A DNA stretch of 64,000 bases from Bordetella genomosp. 13 (GTDB lineage: Bacteria > Pseudomonadota > Gammaproteobacteria > Burkholderiales > Burkholderiaceae_B): assembly GCF_002119665.1 (NCBI RefSeq), contig NZ_CP021111.1, forward strand, positions 62,001-126,000, written 5' to 3'. Shown one piece after another: positions 16,796-26,770 of this stretch (positions within the stretch are counted from its first letter, which is position 1; every line of letters starts with the position of its first letter). Both the position numbers and the translations under genes were made by a program. The notes under the pieces are model-generated. The model did not search any database. It had not been told where the DNA came from and saw nothing but the letters and a program-made list of their open reading frames with translations.

Positions 16796-18490
16796 ATGCT
16801 CCTCGAGCAACAACAACAACTCGTATCCCTGATCCAGGCCGCGGTCGCGCGCGCGCTGCCCGACGCCCAGCCCAACGTGCAGCTCGAGCGCCCGAAGGTC
16901 GCCGCGCACGGCGACATCGCCACCAACGTGGCGATGCAGCTGGCCAAGCCCGCGCGGCGCAATCCTCGTGAACTGGCCCAGGAACTGGTGGACGGGCTGC
17001 TGGCAGAGCCGCAGGCGCGAGCGCTGATCGAGGCGGCCGAGATCGCTGGTCCTGGCTTCATCAATTTCCGGCTCACCGCCGCGGCCCGCCAGGCCGTCAT
17101 CGAGGTGGTGGCGCAGCAGGCGGCCGACTACGGCCGCGCGCCTCGCAACAACGAGAAGGTGCTGGTGGAATTCGTGTCGGCCAATCCCACCGGCCCGCTG
17201 CACGTGGGCCATGCCCGCCAGGCGGCGCTGGGCGACGCCATCTGCCGCCTGTACGACGCCAGCGGCTGGGACGTCACGCGCGAGTTCTATTACAACGACG
17301 CCGGCAACCAGATCCAGAACCTGGCCATCAGCGTGCAGGCGCGCGCGCGCGGCATCGCCCCCGATGCGCCCGAGTGGCCCACCGACGGCTACAAGGGCGA
17401 CTACATCGTCGACATCGCGCGCGACTTCCAGGCGCGCGCCTCGGTGCAGGCGTCCGACGGCGAGCCCGTGCAGGCCAGCGGCGACATCGACAACCTGGAC
17501 GACATCCGCCAGTTCGCGGTGGCCTACCTGCGCCGCGAGCAAGACCTCGACCTGCAGGCCTTCGGCCTGGCGTTCGACAACTACTACCTGGAAAGCTCGC
17601 TGTACACGTCCGGCCGCGTCGAGCAGACCGTGGCGGCGCTGATCGCGGGCGGCCATACCTACGAGCAGGACGGCGCGCTGTGGCTGCGCACCACCGAGCT
17701 GGGCACGGGCGACGACAAAGACCGCGTCATGCGCAAGAGCGAGGGCGGCTATACGTACTTCGTGCCCGACGTGGCCTACCACAAGGCCAAGTGGGAGCGC
17801 GGCTTCCACCACGCGGTCAACATCCAGGGCAGCGACCACCACGGCACGGTGGCGCGCGTGCGCGCGGGCCTGCAAGGCCTCGAGGCGGGCATTCCCAAGG
17901 AATTCCCGGCTTACGTGCTGCACAAGATGGTCAAGGTGATGCGCGGCGGCGAAGAGGTGAAGATCTCCAAGCGCGCCGGCAGCTATGTCACCATGCGCGA
18001 CCTGATCGAATGGGTGGGTCGCGATGCGGTGCGCTACTTCCTGGCGCAGCGCCGCGCCGATACCGAGTTCGTGTTCGACGTGGACCTGGCGCTGTCCAAG
18101 AGCGACGAGAACCCGGTCTACTACATCCAGTATGCGCACGCGCGCATCTGCACCATGACCGCCGCTTCGGGCGCCGACGCCGCGGCCATCGCGTCGGCCG
18201 ACACCGCGCTGCTGACCGCCCCCACCGAATTCGCGCTGATGCAGCGGCTGGCCGAATTCCCGCAGGTGGTGAAGCTGGCGGCGCAAGAGCTGTCGCCGCA
18301 TCACATCGCCTTCTGGCTGCGCGATTGCGCGGCCGACCTGCACGCCTGGTACAACGCTGAACGCGTGCTGGTCGATGATATGGGCCTGCGGCTGGCGCGC
18401 CTGCGCCTGGCCGGCGCCACGCGCCAAGTGCTCGCCAACGGCCTTGCCCTTCTGGGCGTCAGCGCGCCCGAGCGGCTGGATCGCGAATAA
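16796..18490 (+). CDS. argS: Arginyl-tRNA synthetase
   Basis: A 564-residue class I synthetase that charges tRNA-Arg. The N-terminal ArgS-specific domain precedes the HIGH-type motif in [12 protein letters not shown] (about 125-136). [15 protein letters not shown] takes the place of the KMSK loop, which is normal for bacterial ArgS. The C-terminal anticodon-binding domain includes YAHARICTM and ends with [23 protein letters not shown]. Its stop codon directly abuts the next start, so the SPOR-domain gene is co-transcribed. Confidence 0.97.
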   Translation: MLLEQQQQLVSLIQAAVARALPDAQPNVQLERPKVAAHGDIATNVAMQLAKPARRNPRELAQELVDGLLAEPQARALIEAAEIAGPGFINFRLTAAARQAVIEVVAQQAADYGRAPRNNEKVLVEFVSANPTGPLHVGHARQAALGDAICRLYDASGWDVTREFYYNDAGNQIQNLAISVQARARGIAPDAPEWPTDGYKGDYIVDIARDFQARASVQASDGEPVQASGDIDNLDDIRQFAVAYLRREQDLDLQAFGLAFDNYYLESSLYTSGRVEQTVAALIAGGHTYEQDGALWLRTTELGTGDDKDRVMRKSEGGYTYFVPDVAYHKAKWERGFHHAVNIQGSDHHGTVARVRAGLQGLEAGIPKEFPAYVLHKMVKVMRGGEEVKISKRAGSYVTMRDLIEWVGRDAVRYFLAQRRADTEFVFDVDLALSKSDENPVYYIQYAHARICTMTAASGADAAAIASADTALLTAPTEFALMQRLAEFPQVVKLAAQELSPHHIAFWLRDCAADLHAWYNAERVLVDDMGLRLARLRLAGATRQVLANGLALLGVSAPERLDRE

Positions 18491-19186
18491 ATGGCCACCA
18501 AGCGCAAATCCAGCCGCCGATCCGGTGAAGGTGGCAGCACCATGTACGGCGTGCTGGCCGGTCTGCTGATCGGGTTGGTGGTGGCCGCGGTGGTTGCCTT
18601 CTACGTCACCAATGCGCCCATGCCCTTCGTCGACCGCGCCACACGCCAGGGCGACCAGGGCAAGGCTTCGGATCCGCGCCAGGTGGCCGATCCCAACCAG
18701 GCCTTGTACGGCCGCGACGGCCCGGCGGGCAACGTGCCCACCGGCCCCACGGCCGATGCGCCGTCCGCGCCGCTGCCGGGCTTGCAGCCGCAGCCCGGCA
18801 AGCCCTCGGGCCCGCCCGATGACCTGGGCGCGCTGATCGCCACCTTGCCGCCCAGCAGCGAGCCGGCGCCGGCCGAGGCCCCCGGGCCCGCGCCGAACGC
18901 AAAGCCCGCCACCCAGCCCGCGGCCAAGCCCACCGCCACGCCTTCGCAGCAGTCCGGCAACTATTATCTGCAGGCCGGCGCGTACCGTGGGCAGCAGGAT
19001 GCCGAATCGCTGCGCGCCCGCATCCTGCTGCTGGGCCTGCCCGTGGCCGTGCAGCGTGCCGAAAGCAACGGCGTGCAGATCAACCGCGTGCGGGTCGGCC
19101 CGTTCGCCAAGCTGGACGACATGAATCGCGCGCGGGTGCGCCTGAGCGAGAACAAGATCGAATCCACGGTGGTGCGCCAGCAATAG
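18491..19186 (+). CDS. SPOR-domain membrane protein
   Basis: A 231-residue bitopic protein. A basic N-terminus is followed by one membrane span (about 19-41, MYGVLAGLLIGLVVAAVVAF). Next comes a long proline/alanine-rich periplasmic linker (about 70-155) and a C-terminal SPOR domain (about 157-231, YYLQAGAYRGQQDAESLRAR and RVGPFAKLDDMNRAR). SPOR domains bind denuded septal peptidoglycan, as in FtsN and DamX. The gene starts at the base after the argS stop codon. Confidence 0.88.
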   Translation: MATKRKSSRRSGEGGSTMYGVLAGLLIGLVVAAVVAFYVTNAPMPFVDRATRQGDQGKASDPRQVADPNQALYGRDGPAGNVPTGPTADAPSAPLPGLQPQPGKPSGPPDDLGALIATLPPSSEPAPAEAPGPAPNAKPATQPAAKPTATPSQQSGNYYLQAGAYRGQQDAESLRARILLLGLPVAVQRAESNGVQINRVRVGPFAKLDDMNRARVRLSENKIESTVVRQQ

Positions 19187-19266
19187 CGCGGATGGAACTT
19201 CCGGGCCGCGCGCGCGGTCTTTAACCCATCCGCAGTCAGCAACTCAATCACTCAGGAAGACGACTG

Positions 19267-19905
19267 ATGCAGTCCCATACCTTCACCCGTTTCGTCGCCG
19301 CTGCCGCGCTGGCTGCCATGAGCTTCTTCGCCGGCGCCAGCCAGGCCCAGGGCACCGCGCCGTACCGCGCCGTGAACCCGCCGCTGCCGTCCGACACCCC
19401 GGGCAAGATCGAGGTCGTCGAGTACTTCGCCTATACCTGCCCGCACTGCGCCGCCATGGAACCCATGGTCGAGGAATGGGCCAAGAAGACCCCGCCCGAC
19501 GTGGTCCTGAAGCAGGTGCCCATCGCCTTCAACGCCAGCATGAAGCCCATGCAGCAGCTGTACTACACGCTTCAGGCGCTCAACCGCGCCGACCTGCATC
19601 CCAAGGTCTTCAACGCCATCCACGTCGAGAAGAAGCGCCTGTTCACCAAGTCCGCCATCACCGACTGGGTCGTCGAACAGGGCGTGGACCGCGCCAAGTT
19701 CGAATCGGTGTTCGACTCGTTCAGCGTCACCAGCCAGGTGCAGCGCGCCGACCAGCTCGCCCAGGCGGCGCAGGTCGACGGCACCCCGTCGTTCACGGTG
19801 GGCGGCCGCTTCCTCACCTCGCCCGTGATGGCCGGCAACAGCTACGAGGGCGCCCTGCAGGAAGTGAACAAGCTGATCCCGATGGCGCGCAGCGCGTCCC
19901 GATAA
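19267..19905 (+). CDS. dsbA: Thiol:disulfide interchange protein DsbA
   Basis: A 212-residue periplasmic oxidoreductase that introduces disulfides into secreted proteins. The signal peptide ends near ASQAQ (about residue 27). The redox site C58-P-H-C61 ([10 protein letters not shown]) is the DsbA type, and the cis-proline loop is [10 protein letters not shown] (about 176-185). AGGAAG precedes the ATG. A hairpin lies downstream, before the convergent metC gene. Confidence 0.95.
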   Translation: MQSHTFTRFVAAAALAAMSFFAGASQAQGTAPYRAVNPPLPSDTPGKIEVVEYFAYTCPHCAAMEPMVEEWAKKTPPDVVLKQVPIAFNASMKPMQQLYYTLQALNRADLHPKVFNAIHVEKKRLFTKSAITDWVVEQGVDRAKFESVFDSFSVTSQVQRADQLAQAAQVDGTPSFTVGGRFLTSPVMAGNSYEGALQEVNKLIPMARSASR

Positions 19906-19944
19906 GCGTCCGACGCAATAGCGCAAGCAAGGGCGTCAGCCCGT

Positions 19945-20007
19945 ATCGACCCCCGCGGTTCGGACGCAGGTCCGGTCTTCGGGGGTCGATTCACATCCGG
20001 CTTTTTT
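19945..20007 (+). terminator. Probable terminator after dsbA
   Basis: Perfect 11-base inverted arms (ATCGACCCCCG at 19945-19955 and CGGGGGTCGAT at 19980-19990) enclose a small CGGAC/GTCCG hairpin, and a T-run (CTTTTTTATC) follows about ten bases later. It lies between convergent dsbA and metC and could act on both strands. Confidence 0.65.
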
Positions 20008-20031
20008 ATCCGAGCGTCTATCGGGCCAAGA

Positions 20032-21222
20032 TCAGGTTGACGCCGCCGCGCGCAGCGCCTGCTCCAGATCCGCGATGACGTCCTTCGGATCTTCCAGGCC
20101 GATGTGCAGCCGCACCGCGGCCAGGTCGCCTTCCTGCCAATAGGTGTGCTTGGAAAGCTCGCCCGGGGTGATCAGCTGCACCAGGCTCTCGTATCCGCCC
20201 CACGAGAAGCCGATGCCGAACAGTTGCAAGGCCTCGACGAAGCGCCGCGCCGCGGCGGGCGCCAGCTTCAGCGACACGGCCAGCATGCCGTTCGAGCCCG
20301 TGGCGTCGCGCTGCCACAGCGCGTGGCCGGGGTCGTGGCGCCAGGCCGGGTGATAGATGCGCGATACCTCGGGACGCGTGGCCAGCCATTCGCAGACGGC
20401 CATGGCGTTGCGGGCATGCTGCGTCATGCGGATCGGCATGGTGCGCACGCCGCGCAGCGCCAGCCACACGTCGTCGGCGCTGACCGAATAGCCGAGCGCA
20501 TATTGCGTGCGGCTCAGCCGCTTGGCCAACTGATCGTCATTGGTGATCACGGCGCCCAGCATCAGGTCGGAATGCCCGCCCACGTACTTGGTGCCGGCGA
20601 TCACCGATACCTGCGCGCCCAGCTGCAGCGGCCGGTACACATAACCCGAACCCCAGGTGTTGTCGGTGGCCAGCACCAGGCCGTGGCGCCGGGCGAAGTC
20701 GGCCAGCGCGGGCATGTCCAGCATCTGGAACAGCAGCGAGCCCGGCGACTCGACATACAGCAGTCGCGTGTTGGGGCGCACCAGCGATTCCAGGTCGGCC
20801 TCGGGCGAGAAGTACGTGATTTCGATGCCCATGCGCGACAGCACGGCGTCGTGCAGTTCGCGCACGGGACCGTACACGCAGTCTGCCACCAGCGCATGGT
20901 CGCCCGCCGACAGCAGCGCCAGGAATACCAGCGTGTTGCTCGCCATGCCGGACGAGGACAGGTAGCAATGCGTGCCGCCTTCCAGCTGCTTGAAGATGGT
21001 TTCCAGCGCCAGGTGCGTCTCCATGCCGGCGCGGCCGTATGTGATGGCGCGTTCGCCGGCGCTCTTGCGGCGATAGGCGTCTTCCAGCGCGCTCAGATCG
21101 CGAAAGCGCACGGTGCTGGCGCGCACCGCAGGCTGGTTGACGGGCGCGACGCCGGTCTCGGGATCGAATCGGGCGGTGCCCGCGTGCTGCAGGATGGTGT
21201 CGATGTGCTGGGAGTCGGACAT
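20032..21222 (-). CDS. metC: Cystathionine beta-lyase
   Basis: A 396-residue PLP enzyme of the Cys/Met-metabolism (gamma) family that splits cystathionine to homocysteine, pyruvate and ammonia. TYGRAGMETH (61-70) gives the Tyr/Arg pair that touches the neighbouring subunit's PLP, SSSGMASNT (89-97) binds phosphate, and Lys212 in IAGTKYVGGHSD is the PLP lysine. The start at 21222 (MSDSQHID) is the natural N-terminus; an ATG at 21270 would add 16 unrelated residues. MetC and MetB/MetZ are hard to separate by motif, but the overall pattern (VESPGSLLFQM, WGSGYVYRPL) is MetC-like. Confidence 0.87.
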   Translation of the reverse strand: MSDSQHIDTILQHAGTARFDPETGVAPVNQPAVRASTVRFRDLSALEDAYRRKSAGERAITYGRAGMETHLALETIFKQLEGGTHCYLSSSGMASNTLVFLALLSAGDHALVADCVYGPVRELHDAVLSRMGIEITYFSPEADLESLVRPNTRLLYVESPGSLLFQMLDMPALADFARRHGLVLATDNTWGSGYVYRPLQLGAQVSVIAGTKYVGGHSDLMLGAVITNDDQLAKRLSRTQYALGYSVSADDVWLALRGVRTMPIRMTQHARNAMAVCEWLATRPEVSRIYHPAWRHDPGHALWQRDATGSNGMLAVSLKLAPAAARRFVEALQLFGIGFSWGGYESLVQLITPGELSKHTYWQEGDLAAVRLHIGLEDPKDVIADLEQALRAAAST

Positions 21223-21392
21223 GGATTCGGTGCGGCGTGTGTCGGAAACGGATATCCGGGTAGCGGCCATCTTATACCGGTCGCGAACGGACTTCTTCGC
21301 GTGGCCGGCGGGCGTCCCGTATGATCGGGCACCGGCCGGCGTGTGTTTGTCGCGGGCCTCCCTCCTGTTCTATTGAAACGGCGGCGCTGCGC

Positions 21393-22019
21393 ATGCTTCC
21401 TATCGATACCTTGACGGCCTTCTTCGGCATCGCGGTGCTGCTGGCGCTGGCGCCTGGGCCCGACAATCTGTTCGTGCTGGTGCAGTCGGCCATCTCGGGG
21501 CGCGCCGCGGGCATGGCCGTCGTGCTGGGGCTGTGCACCGGTGTGCTGGGCCACACCATGGCCGTGGCGGTGGGGCTGGCCGGAATGTTCGCGGCCTCGC
21601 CGGCCGCCTTCACCGCGCTGAAGCTGGCGGGCGCGGCATACCTGGTCTATCTGGCATGGCAGGCCTGGCGCGCGCCCGTGGCGGCTGGCGCGATGGGGCG
21701 CTCCGACCGCCTGCCCATCCCCGCGCTCTATCGGCGCGGCGTGTTCATGAGCCTGACCAATCCCAAGGTGCTGCTGTTCTTCTTCGCCTTCCTGCCGCAA
21801 TTCACGCGGCCGGACGCCGGTCCCGTCGCATGGCAACTGGTCACGCTGGGCGTGGTCTTCATGGTGGCGGCCTTGCTGGTGTTCAGCGCCATCGCCATGT
21901 TCTCGGGCACGTTCGGCCAGCTGCTGCAGCGATCCCCCGCGGCGCAGCGCGCGTTGAATCGGCTGGCGGCGATGGTGTTCGTGGGATTGGCGTTGCGGCT
22001 CGCCACGTCGAGCCGCTGA
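21393..22019 (+). CDS. LysE/RhtB-family amino-acid exporter
   Basis: A 208-residue membrane protein with about six hydrophobic segments. The family signature appears near the N-terminus (ALAPGPDNLFVLVQSAISGRAAGM), followed by LKLAGAAYLVYLAWQAWR and SLTNPKVLLFFFAFLPQF. It exports amino acids or their derivatives. It is divergent from metC, so a sulfur amino acid such as homocysteine or cysteine is a fair guess. Confidence 0.88.
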   Translation: MLPIDTLTAFFGIAVLLALAPGPDNLFVLVQSAISGRAAGMAVVLGLCTGVLGHTMAVAVGLAGMFAASPAAFTALKLAGAAYLVYLAWQAWRAPVAAGAMGRSDRLPIPALYRRGVFMSLTNPKVLLFFFAFLPQFTRPDAGPVAWQLVTLGVVFMVAALLVFSAIAMFSGTFGQLLQRSPAAQRALNRLAAMVFVGLALRLATSSR

Positions 22020-22098
22020 TAGGTCGATGACCGTTCGGTGATGGGCACGCCGCGGCGGCGCATGGCGGCGCCCGAGTGTGCCGTTGCCGCGGGAAACG

Positions 22099-23157
22099 TC
22101 AGGCCGCGACGAAGCGCACGATGCCGTCCGATCCGGTGGACCGCGTCAGCTTGCCGTCGAAATACAGTGCATGCAGGTGCGCCAGGGCTTCGCCCATGGC
22201 AAACGTCATCTGGTGCAGGTCGAGTTTGCGCTTGAACAGCACCGGCACGATGTCCGAAGTGGATTGCGGCGTGGCGCAGGCCTGCAGCACCTCGGCCAGG
22301 CGATCGGCATGATGGCTGTGCTGCTGCGCGATGCGCTGGTGCAGGCCCTTGAAGGGCCGGCCGTGCGACGGCAGCACCAGCGTATCGGCGTGCAGGTCCT
22401 TGTAGCCGTCCAGCGAGTCCAGGTACAGCGGCAGGGGATTGGACTCGGGCTCGTAGGCGAACACGCTGACGTTGGTGGAGATGCGCGGCAGCACCATGTC
22501 CCCGGAAATCATCACGCGCAGCGCATCGCAGTTCAGCGAGACGTGTTCGGGCGCATGCCCATATCCCACGATGACCTGCCATTCGTGCTTGCCAATGCGC
22601 ACGAGGTCGCCATGCATCACTCGCACGAAACTGCGCGGCACCGACGGCACCAGGTTGGGGTAGTAGCCGGCGCGCTGGCGGATCTGTTCCAGCGACTCGG
22701 GGTCGGTCATGCCGTGGGCGGCGAAGTGGCGCACCGCGGCCTCGCCGTTCGGGCCCGCGCCGCTCTGGTTCGACGACCACAGCGCGGCGGTGACGTAATC
22801 GGTCATGCTCATCCACAGCGGCGCCTGCCAGCGCTGGCAGATCCAGTCGGCCAGGCCCATGTGGTCGGGATGCATGTGGGTGACCAGCACGCGCAGCACG
22901 GGCAGGCCCTCGAGTTCGCGCTCGAACACCTGGTCCCACAGCGTCTTCACTTCGTCGCGCGAGATGCCGCAGTCGATGACGGTCCAGCCATGGCGCCCGT
23001 CGATCTCGTCGCGCAGCAACCAGAGATTGATGTGGTCCAGCGCGAAAGGCAGCGGCATGCGGATCCACTTCACGCCGTCGGCCACGGTCTGCGCCGTGCC
23101 GGGTTCGGGCTGGGCGTCGCCCCAGGGATACTGGAGCTGGTGTTCGTTGGGATTCAT
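22099..23157 (-). CDS. MBL-fold metallo-hydrolase
   Basis: A 352-residue metallo-beta-lactamase-fold enzyme. The zinc motif is VTHMHPDHMGLADW (HxHxDH), and further ligands lie in VGYGHAPEHVSL and ISGDMVLP. A C-terminal DNA-binding-like helical region (HHADRLAEVLQ, MGEALAHLHAL) is typical of the class near LACTB2. The start at 23157 (MNPNEHQLQ) is preferred to an ATG at 23229. It is divergent from liuR and shares a LiuR-type palindrome with it, which suggests a place in leucine/isovalerate or acyl-CoA metabolism, perhaps as a thioesterase. This function is inferred. Confidence 0.85.
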   Translation of the reverse strand: MNPNEHQLQYPWGDAQPEPGTAQTVADGVKWIRMPLPFALDHINLWLLRDEIDGRHGWTVIDCGISRDEVKTLWDQVFERELEGLPVLRVLVTHMHPDHMGLADWICQRWQAPLWMSMTDYVTAALWSSNQSGAGPNGEAAVRHFAAHGMTDPESLEQIRQRAGYYPNLVPSVPRSFVRVMHGDLVRIGKHEWQVIVGYGHAPEHVSLNCDALRVMISGDMVLPRISTNVSVFAYEPESNPLPLYLDSLDGYKDLHADTLVLPSHGRPFKGLHQRIAQQHSHHADRLAEVLQACATPQSTSDIVPVLFKRKLDLHQMTFAMGEALAHLHALYFDGKLTRSTGSDGIVRFVAA

Positions 23158-23202
23158 CTGCGTGGGTATTGCCGGCTTGACGGAGCAGGCCGGCCAGCAT
23201 AA

Positions 23203-23219
23203 TTTACGTTTACGTAAAC
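23203..23219. promoter_or_regulatory. liuR: LiuR-type operator, upstream of liuR
   Basis: TTTACGTTTACGTAAAC contains the perfect 12-bp palindrome GTTTACGTAAAC. The same 17 bases recur at 23653-23669. It ends 13 bases before the liuR start and lies 45 bases upstream of the MBL-fold gene, so LiuR probably represses itself and that neighbour. Confidence 0.75.
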
Positions 23220-23232
23220 TGCCACACATCGC

Positions 23233-23613
23233 ATGCCGCCGTCAACCTGGACCATCTCCGAACTCGCCCGCGAATTCGCCATCACGCCCCGCACGATCCG
23301 CTTCTACGAAGATCAGGGCATCGTCAGTCCGGCCCGCGACGGCCGCAACCGCGTCTACAGCGCGCGCGACCGCACGCGGCTGAAGCTGGCCCTGCGCGGC
23401 AAGCGGCTGGGGCTGCAGTTGTCGGAGATCTGCGCGCTCATCGACATGTACGACAGTCCGGTCGACACGGCCGCGCAGTTGCGCGAATACCTGAACGTGC
23501 TGGGCCGGCACCGCGCCGCCCTGGAACAGCAGCGTCGCGACATCGAGGAAACCCTGCAGGAAATCGGCGACCAGGAACGCCAGTGCCACGAGCTGCTGGC
23601 GCAGCGCGGCTGA
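23233..23613 (+). CDS. liuR: MerR-family regulator of leucine/isovalerate catabolism
   Basis: A 126-residue MerR-family protein. The N-terminal winged helix-turn-helix is WTISELAREFAITPRTIRFY (about 6-25) with the RNRVYSARDRTRL wing. A dimerising coiled coil (about 80-126) follows, with no metal-binding cysteine cluster, as expected for LiuR. LiuR regulators control isovalerate/leucine degradation in proteobacteria. Here an isovaleryl-CoA dehydrogenase follows directly and both flanks carry the same palindrome. Confidence 0.9.
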   Translation: MPPSTWTISELAREFAITPRTIRFYEDQGIVSPARDGRNRVYSARDRTRLKLALRGKRLGLQLSEICALIDMYDSPVDTAAQLREYLNVLGRHRAALEQQRRDIEETLQEIGDQERQCHELLAQRG

Positions 23614-23644
23614 CCCGTGGCGACCCGGAAAATGCGGGTTATCC

Positions 23645-23677
23645 CTGACTACTTTACGTTTACGTAAACGTTATAGT
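23645..23677 (+). promoter_or_regulatory. LiuR operator inside an over-long promoter spacer before liuA
   Basis: ACGTTTACGTAAACGT (23656-23671) is a perfect 16-bp palindrome. It lies between a possible -35 (CTGACT, 23645-23650) and -10 (TATAGT, 23672-23677), leaving a spacer of about 21 bases. MerR-family sites typically sit in just such stretched promoters. The promoter elements were picked by eye; the palindrome itself is certain. Confidence 0.65.
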
Positions 23678-23794
23678 TGCGCTGCATCATTGCCCCGCAT
23701 CGCCGCCGCGCGCATGATGACGCAGCCGGCCGCAACTCGGCGCACGTGCGACCCAGCCTACACCAAGTAAGCGCCTACTCACACGGAGACAACC

Positions 23795-24973
23795 ATGGAT
23801 ATTCCCGGCCTAAGTTTCGATCTGGGCGAAGACCTGGACATGCTGCGCGACGCCGTGCGCGCCTTCGCGCGGGAAGAGATCGCGCCGCGCGCCGCCGAAG
23901 TGGACCGCAGCGACCAGTTCCCCATGGACCTGTGGCGCAAGTTCGGCGACCTGGGCGTGCTGGGCATGACGGTCAGCGAAGATTACGGCGGCACCGCCAT
24001 GGGCTACCTGGCGCACCTGGTGGTGATGGAAGAAATCTCGCGCGCCAGCGCTTCGATCGGGCTGTCGTACGGCGCGCATTCCAACCTGTGCGTGAACCAG
24101 ATCTTCCGCAATGGCAACGATGCGCAGAAAGAGCGCTACCTGCCCAAGCTGGTATCGGGCGAGCACGTGGGCGCGCTGGCCATGAGCGAGCCGGGCGCGG
24201 GCTCTGACGTGGTCAGCATGCGCCTGCGCGCCGACAAGAAGGGTGACCGCTACGTGCTGAACGGCACCAAGATGTGGATCACCAACGGCCCCGACGCCGA
24301 CACGCTGGTGGTCTACGCCAAGACCGATCCCGAGGCGCATCAGCGCGGCATCACGGCGTTCCTGGTCGAAAAGGGCTTCAAGGGATTCTCGGTGGCGCAG
24401 AAGCTGGACAAGCTGGGCATGCGCGGCAGCCACACCGGCGAGCTGGTGTTCGAGGATTGCGAGGTGCCCGAAGAAAACGTGCTGGGACAGGTCAACGGCG
24501 GGGTCAAGGTGTTGATGAGCGGCCTGGACTACGAACGCGCCGTGCTGTCGGGCGGGCCGCTGGGCATCATGCAGGCGGTGATGGACGTGACCGTGCCGTA
24601 TGTGCACGACCGCAAGCAATTCGGCCAGCCCATCGGGCAATTTCAGCTGATCCAGGGCAAGATCGCCGACATGTACAGCGTGCTGCAGGCCAGCCGCGCC
24701 TTCTGCTATGCCGTGGGCAAGAACCTGGACCGCCTGGGCCGCGAGCACGTGCGCCAGGTGCGCAAGGACTGCGCCGCGCTGATCCTGTATACCGCCGAGA
24801 AGGCCACGTGGATGGCGGGCGAAGGCGTGCAGATCCTGGGCGGCAACGGCTACATCAACGAATACCCGGTGGGCCGCCTGTGGCGCGACGCCAAACTGTA
24901 TGAGATTGGCGCGGGCACCAGCGAGATCCGGCGCATGCTGATCGGCCGCGAGTTGTTCAATGAGACGGCCTGA
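23795..24973 (+). CDS. liuA: Isovaleryl-CoA dehydrogenase
   Basis: A 392-residue FAD-dependent acyl-CoA dehydrogenase. The catalytic glutamate sits in the isovaleryl-CoA-specific position, Glu247 in [16 protein letters not shown]. The usual C-terminal site is the glycine of [16 protein letters not shown] rather than a glutamate. Substrate and FAD loops are [14 protein letters not shown] and [11 protein letters not shown]. It oxidises isovaleryl-CoA to 3-methylcrotonyl-CoA in leucine breakdown. GGAG precedes the ATG. A LiuR-type palindrome lies 125 bases upstream. Confidence 0.92.
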   Translation: MDIPGLSFDLGEDLDMLRDAVRAFAREEIAPRAAEVDRSDQFPMDLWRKFGDLGVLGMTVSEDYGGTAMGYLAHLVVMEEISRASASIGLSYGAHSNLCVNQIFRNGNDAQKERYLPKLVSGEHVGALAMSEPGAGSDVVSMRLRADKKGDRYVLNGTKMWITNGPDADTLVVYAKTDPEAHQRGITAFLVEKGFKGFSVAQKLDKLGMRGSHTGELVFEDCEVPEENVLGQVNGGVKVLMSGLDYERAVLSGGPLGIMQAVMDVTVPYVHDRKQFGQPIGQFQLIQGKIADMYSVLQASRAFCYAVGKNLDRLGREHVRQVRKDCAALILYTAEKATWMAGEGVQILGGNGYINEYPVGRLWRDAKLYEIGAGTSEIRRMLIGRELFNETA

Positions 24974-25148
24974 GGCAACGCGTTCGCAGGGCACGCATTC
25001 GACGCCGCGCACGTTCCGGCGGACCGTCGGCCTGCGTGCTCCCATCACCGGCTGAAAGGCTTTATCCCTTACGATTGCCACCATGCGGCGGCGCCCGATG
25101 TCCCTTATCGCTGGCCCCCGCCTCGTCCCGATTTTCAGGAGTTCCATC

Positions 25149-26330
25149 ATGTCAGATCCCATCGTCATCGTTTCCGTCGCCCGCACGCCCATGGGCGGCA
25201 TGCTGGGCAGCCTGTCCGGCCTGGCCGCGCACGAGCTGGGCTCCGTCGCCATCAAGGCGGCCGTCGAGCGCGCAGGCCTCAAGCCGGAGCAGGTCGAGGA
25301 AGTCATCATGGGCAACGTGCTGCAGGCTGGCCAGGGCCAGGCGCCTGCTCGCCAGGCCGCGCTGGGCGCGGGTCTGCCGCTGGGCGTGTCGTGCACGACC
25401 ATACACAAGGTGTGCGGCTCGGGCTTGAAGGCGGCCATGTTCGGGCATGACCTGCTGGCGGCCGGCACGGTCGATGTGGTGGTCGCCGGCGGCCAGGAAA
25501 GCATGAGCAACGCGCCCTACCTGATGCTCAAGGGCCGCCAGGGCTATCGCTACGGCCACGCCACGGTCTATGACCACATGGCGCTGGATGGCCTCGAAGA
25601 TGCCTACGATCGCGGCAAGGCCATGGGCGTGTTCGCCGAAGACTGCGCCGCCAAGTACGAGTTCACCCGTGAAGCGCAGGACGCCTTCTCGCTCGAGTCA
25701 CTGCGCCGCGCGCGCGCCGCCTCGGAAGACGGCTCGTTCAAGTGGGAGATCGCGCCCGTCACGGTCGCCGGCCGCAAGGGCGACGTGGTGGTGGACACCG
25801 ACGAGGCGCCCACCAAGGCCATGCCCGAGAAGATCCCCACGCTGAAGCCGGCCTTCAAGAAGGACGGCACCGTCACGGCCGCCAACTCGTCGTCCATCTC
25901 GGACGGCGCCGCCGCCATGGTGCTGATGCGCGCCTCGACGGCCGAGAAGCTGGGCTGCAAGCCGCTGGCCCGCATCGTGGCCCACACGCAGCATTCGCAG
26001 GAGCCCAACTGGTTCACCACCGCCCCGGTCGGCGCGCTGAAGAACCTGTACGCCAAGACTGGCTGGAAGCCCGCCGACGTCGATCTGTACGAGATCAACG
26101 AGGCCTTCGCGGTGGTGACCATGGCCGCCATGAAAGACTTCGACCTGCCGCACGACAAGGTCAACATCCACGGCGGCGCCACCGCGCTGGGCCATCCCAT
26201 CGGCGCCTCGGGCGCACGCCTGGTCGCCACCCTGATCGGCGCATTGCGCAAGACCGGCGGCAAGAAGGGCGTCGTCACCCTGTGCATCGGCGGCGGCGAA
26301 GCCGTCGCCATGGCCATCGAGATGGTGTGA
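25149..26330 (+). CDS. Acetyl-CoA C-acetyltransferase (thiolase)
   Basis: A 393-residue thiolase. The acyl-carrying Cys89 is in HKVCGSGLKA, the catalytic histidine is in GGATALGHPIGASG (about 350), and the second cysteine is in VTLCIGGGEA (about 377). In this operon it would convert acetoacetyl-CoA, the end product of leucine catabolism, to acetyl-CoA. It starts at 25149, the first ATG in frame with the family's N-terminus, after CAGGAG. It is likely co-transcribed with liuA across a 175-base gap. Confidence 0.9.
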   Translation: MSDPIVIVSVARTPMGGMLGSLSGLAAHELGSVAIKAAVERAGLKPEQVEEVIMGNVLQAGQGQAPARQAALGAGLPLGVSCTTIHKVCGSGLKAAMFGHDLLAAGTVDVVVAGGQESMSNAPYLMLKGRQGYRYGHATVYDHMALDGLEDAYDRGKAMGVFAEDCAAKYEFTREAQDAFSLESLRRARAASEDGSFKWEIAPVTVAGRKGDVVVDTDEAPTKAMPEKIPTLKPAFKKDGTVTAANSSSISDGAAAMVLMRASTAEKLGCKPLARIVAHTQHSQEPNWFTTAPVGALKNLYAKTGWKPADVDLYEINEAFAVVTMAAMKDFDLPHDKVNIHGGATALGHPIGASGARLVATLIGALRKTGGKKGVVTLCIGGGEAVAMAIEMV

Positions 26331-26386
26331 CGGGCTCTGGTCGTTACGGTGGTTCTTTTGGGGGTGGGTAGTTGGGTTCTTGAGGC

Positions 26387-26537
26387 GCATCGTTGGGGCG
26401 GGGCGGGCTGGAGGAAGCGGCCGCGGCCAAGTCGTCGGGCTCGAGCGCGCCATCAGGCGCCCTCGGTCCCCTTCGGGGACTTCCCCTCCTCCAATTGGCC
26501 GGGCCACTCCCTCCAGCCCGCCCCGCCCCGACGATGC
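26387..26537. repeat. Palindromic intergenic repeat, copy B
   Basis: Inverted arms of 27 bases (26387-26413 and 26511-26537, 26 of 27 matching) enclose the same core as copy A, in the same orientation: AAGTCGTCGGGCTCG, then GCGCGCCATCAGGCGCCCTC, a TCCCCTTCGGGGA hairpin, and CTCCTCCAATTGGCC. The arm sequence is unrelated to that of copies A and C. It lies 56 bases after the thiolase stop. Confidence 0.78.
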
Positions 26538-26770
26538 TGCATCAGAGCAATGCCCGTCACCCGCAAAAGCGGATGCGGTGAATGTCGTCATCGCGTCTTG
26601 GGGAGTGGGAGGGCTGCGTCTGCATGCAGAGGGCGGTGAATGTGGCGGCGCTTCGGCGTCAGAGATGTATGGCTTCTGAATGCGTCATCGCCGTCGCAGC
26701 ATCATCACCTTCTCAGCATCGACCCTTCGCAGCATTGGATTGACATCGTCACGAACCAGCATTGGCTTGA

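Noticed and set aside
16790..19183. Minus-strand frame of 797 codons opposite argS and the SPOR gene
   Set aside because: It is a composition artefact with no recognised domain, and argS on the other strand is certain.
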